NCBI GenBank assembly: GCA_021822385.1
Contig: JAKARC010000007.1
Location: forward strand, 1-64,000
Direction of reading: 5' to 3'
Length of the DNA stretch: 64,000 nucleotides
Source of the DNA: Pseudomonadota bacterium
GTDB lineage: Bacteria; Pseudomonadota; Gammaproteobacteria; Steroidobacterales; Steroidobacteraceae
Of the stretch, positions 58,420-64,000 are shown one piece after another. Position 1 is the stretch's first letter. Every line of letters begins with the position of its first letter. The translations under genes and the position numbers were made by a program. The notes under the pieces are model-generated. The model saw only the letters and a program-made list of their open reading frames with translations, was not told where the DNA came from and searched no databases.

Positions 58420-58742
58420 CGCAGGAGGCGCCGGTGTGATGCGTCCGTGCGATGATTTTTGCGGACGATGCGCCGGATTCCATCGTGCCGGTGTGTAGCG
58501 CGCAGGTCTCTGTCACGAGAGCTGCCCTGCGTGCGACTCACGGCCGCGGGCGGGGTTCTCCGTGGACGGCTGCGCGGCTTGCCGCGTATCATCCTCGACG
58601 TGGTGGCAGGAGCGCTCGGTGCTCCGCACCGGAACGCTCGAGCGCGCCGAGCTTCACGACGCGCCCTGCGCGGATCGAGTCACATGAGCATGATCGTGCT
58701 CGCGCGGGTGACCCGCCGGTCATCGGATAGGATTTCGGGTAC
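58420..58742 (+). other. 323-bp stretch between ubiK and tRNA-Arg
   Basis: No gene recognised. The last 30 bases before the tRNA contain GATAGGAT (58725-58732), which could be a -10 region of the tRNA promoter, with no good -35. Confidence 0.4.
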
Positions 58743-58819
58743 GCGCCCGTAGCTCAGTTGGATAGAGTGGCAGCCTCCGAAGCTGCAGGTCGCTGGTTCG
58801 AATCCAGTCGGGCGCGCCA
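58743..58819 (+). tRNA. tRNA-Arg (anticodon CCG)
   Basis: Acceptor stem GCGCCCG pairs with CGGGCGC. The D arm GCTCAGTTGGATAGAGT, the anticodon stem GCAGC/GCTGC with loop CTCCGAA (anticodon CCG) and the T arm GGTTCGAATCC are all regular. The CCA end is encoded. It reads CGG arginine codons, which are common in GC-rich genomes. Confidence 0.97.
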
Positions 58820-59618
58820 TTTAATACCATCATCCGTTACGCGCACAAAATCCGCACGAGTGTGCTCCGAGCGATTTTCCTTTTGGGGCGCTCCGGGCGT
58901 GTGTCGCGTGGGGATGATTCTTCGCCGGGCACCGGCACTGCGGGCCTGCCCCGCAAGTTCGAGGAAGCGCGTCTTGATCTGCGCCCAGAGGCCGGGCGGG
59001 ATGACACCGGAATTCCACGCCTCCGGTCGGCCAGGAACGGTCGTCAGTCCGGCGTTGGGCCACTTGATCCTGGTCCTCCTGTCTGAGGGAAATTTCCGGT
59101 TTTTTGATCAACTGCAGTGAGGGAATGGCCGAAATGTCCGGTACGGATCCTGACCGTGCTGGCGGCTTTTCCACGCGGGCTTCCGATTTGACGCTCGCCT
59201 TTGATTCGCCAGTACGGGAAGCACCCGCAGGGTGCGCGTGGGCTGCCCGGCAATGGATCGTCAGCGTCATCGTTCAGCCTGTGCGCCATGGACACGGGTC
59301 CGGGAGCACGCGCATCAACACGGTACTGGCGCGAGACAGACTGTGGTTGCAACAGCACATCAAAACGATCGCATGAGCATTGTCCACGGTGTATGCGCCG
59401 CCGCTTGTGCCGTGATCCGGATCATGCCCTGACAAGGACGTGCGTGTCGCGAGTGCGGCTTCGATCGAGCTCGTACGCGCACACGCCCCGGCAATCCGTG
59501 CGTTGGATCCGCACCACCCTGAGTTTCTGTTGGCACACCACACGTTCCAAGTGGCTGTCAATTCATACAGCGCTTACATACAATGGTGAGCGGTCGTAGA
59601 CAGAGTCGACTGCCCGTC
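58820..59618 (+). other. About 800 bp without recognisable gene downstream of tRNA-Arg
   Basis: Several short open frames on both strands, none family-like. The GC content looks lower than in neighbouring genes in parts. No integrase and no repeat of the tRNA 3' end was found. It may be decayed DNA of an old insertion at the tRNA. Confidence 0.45.
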
Positions 59619-60635
59619 ATGAAACAAGTCTGGATCAGTGCCGCCGGAGGTCCGCAGCGGCTGCAGGTGCGTGAGGCGCCCGATGTGCAACCGCGCACCG
59701 GACAAGTGCGTATCAGAGTCAGAGCGAGCGGAGTCAACTTCGCCGACATTCTTGCCCGCCAGGGTCTGTATGCGGACGCGCCGAGGCTTCCGGCCGTAGT
59801 GGGGTACGAAGTCTCCGGCACCGTCGATGCCATCGGCCCGCAGGCGGATGCCGCCTGGATGGGCCAGGAAGTCTTCGCGCTGACACGCTTTGGGGGCTAT
59901 GCCGACACCGTGGTCGTCCCGGAAACGCAGGTCTTCGCGAAGCCGGCGGCGTTGAGCTTCGAGGCCGCCGCGGCGATTCCGGTGAACTATCTGACGGCCT
60001 GGCAATTGCTCATCGTCATGGGCGCACTGAAGCCGGACGAGACGGTGCTCATTCACAATGCCGGTGGCGGCGTTGGCCTGGCGGCGATCGACATCGCCCG
60101 CCACGTTGGCGCGACGATCTACGGCACCGCGAGTGCCCGCAAACACGCGTTTTTGCAGCAACGCGGTCTGCACGCGGCGATCGACTACACCACGGGCGAC
60201 TGGACAGGCGAACTGGACCGGCTCACGCAGGGGCGAGGGGTCGAGCTGGTCATCGATCCACTCGGCGGATCGGAATGGAAGAAGAGCTATCGCGCCCTGC
60301 GTCACACGGGCCGGTTGGGCGTGTTCGGCGCGTCCATGATGACCGAATCGAGACTGCCCGGTCCGTTGAAGTTGCTGAGGGTGGGGATGGGCATGCCGTG
60401 GTTCAACCCGGTGGCCTTGATGAACCGGAACCGGGCGGTGTTCGGGGTCAATCTCGGGCACCTGTGGCATGAGGTGCCGAAGATCGGCGCCTGGATGAAA
60501 GCCTTGGTGGAGGGTGTGGATGCGGGCTGGGTGCGGCCGCATGTGGATCGGACCTTCCCGCTCGCACAGGCGGGTGATGCGCATGCTTATATGGAGGCAC
60601 GAAAGAACATCGGCAAGATTGTCCTGGTTACGTGA
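59619..60635 (+). CDS. VAT-1-like quinone oxidoreductase (MDR family)
   Basis: 338 residues from ATG 59619; an ATG 36 bases upstream is in frame. Zinc-free medium-chain dehydrogenase. ASGVNFADILARQGLY is the front block, TRFGGYADTVVVP is a VAT-1-type loop, and HNAGGGVGLAAIDIA binds NADPH. The C-terminal EARKNIGKIVLV is also typical. It reduces quinones or conjugated enones. It has no operon partner. Confidence 0.9.
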   Translation: MKQVWISAAGGPQRLQVREAPDVQPRTGQVRIRVRASGVNFADILARQGLYADAPRLPAVVGYEVSGTVDAIGPQADAAWMGQEVFALTRFGGYADTVVVPETQVFAKPAALSFEAAAAIPVNYLTAWQLLIVMGALKPDETVLIHNAGGGVGLAAIDIARHVGATIYGTASARKHAFLQQRGLHAAIDYTTGDWTGELDRLTQGRGVELVIDPLGGSEWKKSYRALRHTGRLGVFGASMMTESRLPGPLKLLRVGMGMPWFNPVALMNRNRAVFGVNLGHLWHEVPKIGAWMKALVEGVDAGWVRPHVDRTFPLAQAGDAHAYMEARKNIGKIVLVT

Positions 60636-60921
60636 CCCATGCCTCAGGCGCTGGTGTATTGGTCGACGCCGCTGACGGTCATGAGCGGACCCGTCAGCCC
60701 ACCTCGGGGCGCAGCGATGGCGCTCTCGCGGATGCTGTCATCCTGCTCAGTGCAGCGCATTCGCGATGTATAACGGCAGTTTCGACGGGCGGCTACCGAC
60801 CGGAAGTAAGCGTGGTGCCGAATGACGCACGACAGGACGGCATGCGCTACCGTCTGCGAACCAGAAATTCATGGAGTGTCTCTCGCCGTAGCGCCGGTGC
60901 GACCCGGCCTGCTCCGTGCGG
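60636..60921 (+). other. Gap with no recognisable gene
   Basis: 286 bp between the convergent oxidoreductase and GST genes. Open frames here lack family features, and no terminator-like hairpin was seen. Confidence 0.4.
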
Positions 60922-61617
60922 TCAACCCGGCGCGACCGGCCGGCGCAGATCCGCTGTGATCATGCCCGCATCGAGTGCCTCCTGTTCATGCGCCGCATCG
61001 CGCCAAGGTTCCTCGAGCGCTGCCTGGTACCATCCACGCATCGCCGGCAGCGCGAGCAGACGTGCGGCGTACTCACGCGCCGTGCGCTCCAGAGGTGGAT
61101 CATAGGTCTGGATGCGAAAGGCCACCGGTGCGTAAAAGGCATCCGCACCGCTGAAGGCCTCGCCGGCAAGATATGGTCCTCCGAAACGGCTCAAGCCGTC
61201 CTGCCAGAGTGCCTGCAGGCGCTCAAGATCGGCATGCAGCGCCGGTTCGATGTGATGCAGACGAACCCGCAACCCACAGTTCATGCCGCAGATCCGGCGC
61301 AGCGCGGTGAAGCCGGCATGCATTTCCGCCGCCGCCGCGCGCGCAAACGCTCGTGCGCGCGCGTCCTCAGGCCATACGCCGGGGTGACGCTCCGCGAGAT
61401 ACTCCACGATCGCAAGCGACTCCCACACCACCGTCGTGCCGTCGTGCAGGCATGGTACCTTGCCGTTCGGCGCGAATTTGCCAAAGTCATGTGGTGCGGC
61501 GGCGGTGCCGAATGGCACCAGCCGCTCCGCGAAGGGAATCGACAGGGTTTGCAGCAGTACCCACGGCCGCAACGACCACGAGGAATAATTCTTGTTGGCG
61601 ATGTATAGCGTGTACAC
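60922..61617 (-). CDS. Glutathione S-transferase family protein
   Basis: 231 residues. LYIANKNYSSWSLRPWVLLQ gives the catalytic Ser/Tyr region. GKVPCLHDGTTVVWESLAIVEYLAERHP is the glutathione-binding part of the thioredoxin fold, followed by a helical C-terminal domain (YLAGEAFSGADAFYAPVAFR). Substrate unknown. Its start is only about 22 bp from the insertion-element end, so its promoter region may have been altered by the element. Confidence 0.9.
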   Translation of the reverse strand: MYTLYIANKNYSSWSLRPWVLLQTLSIPFAERLVPFGTAAAPHDFGKFAPNGKVPCLHDGTTVVWESLAIVEYLAERHPGVWPEDARARAFARAAAAEMHAGFTALRRICGMNCGLRVRLHHIEPALHADLERLQALWQDGLSRFGGPYLAGEAFSGADAFYAPVAFRIQTYDPPLERTAREYAARLLALPAMRGWYQAALEEPWRDAAHEQEALDAGMITADLRRPVAPG

Positions 61618-61639
61618 GGCGATATCCCCGCCTCAGAGC

Positions 61640-61655
61640 CATCGCCGCTAAGTTA
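61640..61655 (+). repeat. Left terminal inverted repeat
   Basis: CATCGCCGCTAAGTTA; pairs without mismatch with 62452-62467. The match stops exactly at 61640 on the outer side. Confidence 0.9.
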
Positions 61656-61751
61656 ACCCAACTTGAGCAGAATCGAGTATAGCGGCCAGCAAGATCAATA
61701 GGTTACGCGAAAAGTCGGCACTACAAATCTGGTGCCACGGGCGCCGCGGGA

Positions 61752-62387
61752 TCAGGCGCAGAGGACGGCGGGCAGGACGATGGCGGGGATGCCCAGGCGC
61801 TTGGGGAGCGCGATGCCAAGTCGCTCCAACAGCACGGCCTGCGCGGCATCGGGCTGCGTGACGCAGTCGTCCGGATCGAAGTGCGGCTCGTGCAGCAGCC
61901 CGCGCCGCAGATCGTAGACCGCCTCCATGCTGCCGGGGATGATGGACTTGGTGGTCTTGCGCGCCACTTTCAGCATGCGCGCCACCTTCTCCACGCGCGA
62001 GCCGTCCACGGCATACACATCGGGGAACACCTTCGGATCAAGCGGCAACTCCCGCTCGAACGCCGAGGGCGCCTCGGTTTTCAGCGCTGTGGTGAAGGCA
62101 CGAAACACGTTCCGGAAGAACACCGGGCGGACGTTCTGAACCTTCTGAAAGAACGCTTCCGGACTGGCATCCACCGGCGGGAACAGCGCCGAGCCGGCCT
62201 GTGCCTCCAGCAGCGCAATCCAGAACCACACCAGCGCATAGCGCGTGCACTTCCGTTGCCGCTCGCGCTCTCGAGTGGCCGCAAACACCTCCTGACACAA
62301 CGACTCGGTCAGGTACTTCCATACGATCGACAAATAGTGCGCCGACGGTACCTCCTCGACCGCCAGCTCCAGCTTGCGTCGACTCAA
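61752..62387 (-). pseudogene. Truncated IS4-family transposase
   Basis: 211 residues, the N-terminal portion only. It includes ESLCQEVFAATRERERQR and the first catalytic Asp in DVYAVDGSRVEKVARMLKV, then RRGLLHEPHFDPDD. The frame stops at LPAVLCA without the second Asp, the YREK-type region and the Glu of a full DDE domain of about 400 residues. About 100 bp then lead to the terminal repeat. Without the missing part it cannot transpose itself, though it may be moved by a full copy elsewhere. Confidence 0.8.
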
Positions 62388-62451
62388 AGAGGACTTCCTG
62401 TTGTTTTTACAACAACATGTTGCGACTCTATGATCATGTTGTACACGAAAC

Positions 62452-62467
62452 TAACTTAGCGGCGATG
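62452..62467 (-). repeat. Right terminal inverted repeat
   Basis: TAACTTAGCGGCGATG on the plus strand, the exact reverse complement of 61640-61655. It lies 65 bp upstream of the transposase start. Confidence 0.9.
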
Positions 62468-63071
62468 CCGTTGAGCCCCATTTTGATGAACTTCGCAATG
62501 TCTCGATGATGGATCATGCTCAGCCGGTTGGCCGGATGGAGCCGCATGATTTGCGCGATATGGGGGATCTGCCCGAAATGACCGTCCGCGTCGCCATAGA
62601 CGAAGCCAAGACGCACTATCGACCAATTCAAGCCGCTCTGTTGCAGCAGTTTTCAGCTGCGATCTTGCTGGCCGGGTAGTCGCGTTCGGGCGCGACGGGA
62701 TCGCTTTCCCGTGAGGGCCTGGAGCTGTTTTCGCGATAGACCAGACCGGTGCTCGCCATGATGAAGCGAGCATCGGCCCCATGTGTCCTAGCGGCTGCAA
62801 TCAGATTGCGCGTGCCATCCACGTTGGCGCGCCAGATTTCCCTCACATTCGGTGTGCGCAGAATGGCAGCATGGTGGAAGATCGCCGTAGCGCCTCGGAC
62901 GGTCTCGACCAGGGAGGCGGGGTCGAGAATATCGCCTTCGACTACCGTGACACCAGATGGAACAGTCTTGCCCGAGCGCACCAGCGCCCGACAGTGCAGG
63001 CTGGCTTCCACGAGGCGAGGCAGCAGGCGGCTACCGACGAGGCCGGTCCCACCGGTAACAAGAATGGTCAT
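62468..63071 (-). pseudogene. NAD-dependent epimerase/dehydratase, frameshifted and cut by the insertion element
   Basis: Starts intact (MTILVTGGTGLVGSRLLPRL, the NAD-binding motif) and continues through ILDPASLVETVRGATAIFHH and the Tyr/Lys region (REN...YPASKIAAE). Translation then ends in NCCNRAA at an A4 run (62650-62653). Adding one A restores KLLQQSGLNWSIVRLGFVYG and the normal continuation to HHRDIAKFIKMGLNG. The reading is lost where the insertion element begins. No remaining 3' part was found beyond the other end of the element. Non-functional SDR of extended type. Confidence 0.85.
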
Positions 63072-63134
63072 CTTGACTTTCCTTTATTCAGGGCCATCTC
63101 GGGCCTCGTCGCCATGATCTGACTGCCGGGAAGC

Positions 63135-63962
63135 TCAGGCGCTATCAGTCGCGATCCGGTCCAGCCTGGTCCTGATGTCGTCCGGCAGGTGGAGTGCGGC
63201 TGCGCCGAGGTTTTCCCGCAGATGGACAACGGACGAGGTACCGGGGATCAGCAGAATATTCGGCGCGCGATGCAGCAGCCAAGCGATGGCCACCTGCATG
63301 GGCGTGGCGCCAAGCAGACCCGCCATCTCCGTCAAAACCGAGGATTGCAGCGGGCTGAAGCCACCAAGCGGGAAAAACGGCACATACGCGATGCCATCGC
63401 CACCGAGGTCGTCGATCAGCTCATCGTCCCCGCGATGCACAAGATTGTAGTGGTTCTGCACGCAGACGATTTCGCAGAGCCTGCGCGCCTCCCGCACCTG
63501 CGTAGGAGTGACGTTGCTAAGGCCGATATGACGGATGAGGCCCTGTTGCTGCAGCTCCGCCAACACCGTGAGCGGCACTTCGAGGGAGCCTTCCGCAGGT
63601 CCGTGCGCACCAAACATGAGGCGGAGGTTGACCACGTCGAGCACCTCGATGCCGAGATTGCGCAAGTTGTCATGCACTGCCTGGATCAGCTCGTCGCGCG
63701 AGAAGGCTGGATGCCATGCGCCTTTCTCGTCGCGCCGAGCGCCCACTTTTGTGACGAGCGTCAGCCCTGCGGGATAGGGCGCGAGCGCTTCCCGTATGAT
63801 TTGATTCGTGACGTGCGGCCCATAGAAATCGCTGGTGTCGATGTGGTCGACGCCGCGCATGACCGCTTCGCGCAGCACGGCCACGGCCGCCTCGCGATCC
63901 TTGGGCGGACCGAACACGCCGGGCCCGGCGAGCTGCATGGCGCCGTAGCCGAGCCGTTTCAC
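63135..63962 (-). CDS. Aldo/keto reductase
   Basis: 275 residues. MKRLGYGAMQLAGPGVFGPP, the catalytic Asp/Tyr in DHIDTSDFYGP, Lys in LVTKVGARRD, and LIPGTSSVVHLRENLGAAAL near the C-terminus are AKR motifs. The catalytic His position carries Asn in VVNLRLM, so activity may differ from standard reductases; this resembles oxidoreductases annotated as pyridoxal or YdbC-like. It is unrelated in detail to the AKR at 3.3 kb. It lies 63 bp upstream of the epimerase pseudogene on the same strand, perhaps once one operon. Confidence 0.88.
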   Translation of the reverse strand: MKRLGYGAMQLAGPGVFGPPKDREAAVAVLREAVMRGVDHIDTSDFYGPHVTNQIIREALAPYPAGLTLVTKVGARRDEKGAWHPAFSRDELIQAVHDNLRNLGIEVLDVVNLRLMFGAHGPAEGSLEVPLTVLAELQQQGLIRHIGLSNVTPTQVREARRLCEIVCVQNHYNLVHRGDDELIDDLGGDGIAYVPFFPLGGFSPLQSSVLTEMAGLLGATPMQVAIAWLLHRAPNILLIPGTSSVVHLRENLGAAALHLPDDIRTRLDRIATDSA

Positions 63963-64000
63963 GGTACGGCTACCGAGGCGAAAGAGTCCAGCCTTCTCGA

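Larger units (their letters stand above)
61640..62467 (-). mobile_element. Small insertion element with perfect 16-bp terminal inverted repeats
   Basis: CATCGCCGCTAAGTTA at 61640-61655 and its exact reverse complement at 62452-62467 bound an 828-bp unit that carries a truncated IS4-type transposase. Flanks CAGAGC and CCGTTG show no target duplication. Complete relatives are usually 1.3-1.5 kb, so this copy has probably lost an internal part. It interrupts or abuts the epimerase pseudogene. Confidence 0.85.

Noticed and set aside
61630-62480. Target-site duplication of the insertion element
   Set aside because: Bases outside both terminal repeats (ending CAGAGC, beginning CCGTTG) do not match.

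Overview
The window is a GC-rich bacterial chromosome segment, most probably from a gammaproteobacterium of the Xanthomonadales/Nevskiales/Steroidobacter type. That placement is inferred from gene order and protein style. The evidence is the dnaA-dnaN-recF-gyrB block divergent from rpmH-rnpA-yidD-yidC-mnmE, argH followed by an AlgZ/AlgR pair, dapF-DUF484-xerC-hslV-hslU, an LptM-type lipoprotein, UbiK, and a tyrosine recombinase of XerC type. Species cannot be read from the sequence.

Layout. 1-3 kb: a decayed IS630-type transposase, a small transglutaminase-like protein, and an unusual long PLP enzyme. 3-15 kb: the replication-origin neighbourhood. An aldo/keto reductase precedes gyrB, recF, dnaN and dnaA on the minus strand. 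The dnaN-dnaA gap carries DnaA-box-like sequences and is the best oriC candidate. rpmH, rnpA, yidD, yidC and mnmE follow on the plus strand. 15-24 kb: a sugar/sugar-acid catabolic island with an FAH-family hydrolase, a FadR-type GntR regulator, an MFS sugar transporter, an AraD1-type protein, a 2-oxoglutarate-semialdehyde-type dehydrogenase, a XylB-like sugar dehydrogenase and a second aldehyde dehydrogenase. Two near-identical 13-bp sites lie in the divergent promoter region. 24-31 kb: single-chain pyruvate carboxylase, isoaspartyl peptidase, an unknown protein, an orphan FlhC-like protein, NudC and an NRDE protein.

31.7-40 kb: a compact arginine operon, argR-argG-[unknown P-loop protein]-argC-argD-argF'-argB-argH, preceded by two ARG-box-like sites 21 bp apart. 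The carbamoyltransferase is of the N-acylornithine class. It has alanine at the position that separates acetylornithine from succinylornithine enzymes, so a succinylated route is predicted. No classical N-acylglutamate synthase is seen in the cluster. The unknown P-loop protein inside the operon resembles the DUF1611/BioD fold and is a candidate for the missing acyl-transfer step. This is the most interesting part of the window.

40-58 kb: algZ/algR, dapF, DUF484, xerC, hslVU, two tandem DsbA proteins (one a predicted lipoprotein), engB, a succinate-semialdehyde dehydrogenase, a thioesterase-lptM-polA operon, maiA, a 3-hydroxyisobutyrate-dehydrogenase-like enzyme, a DUF4124 protein, and an ammonium transporter with a sigma-54 promoter and an NtrC-like site but no adjacent glnK. 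58-64 kb: ubiK, tRNA-Arg(CCG), then a gene-poor and damaged region. That region holds a VAT-1-like oxidoreductase, a GST, a small insertion element with perfect 16-bp terminal repeats and a truncated transposase, an NAD-dependent epimerase pseudogene cut by that element, and another aldo/keto reductase.
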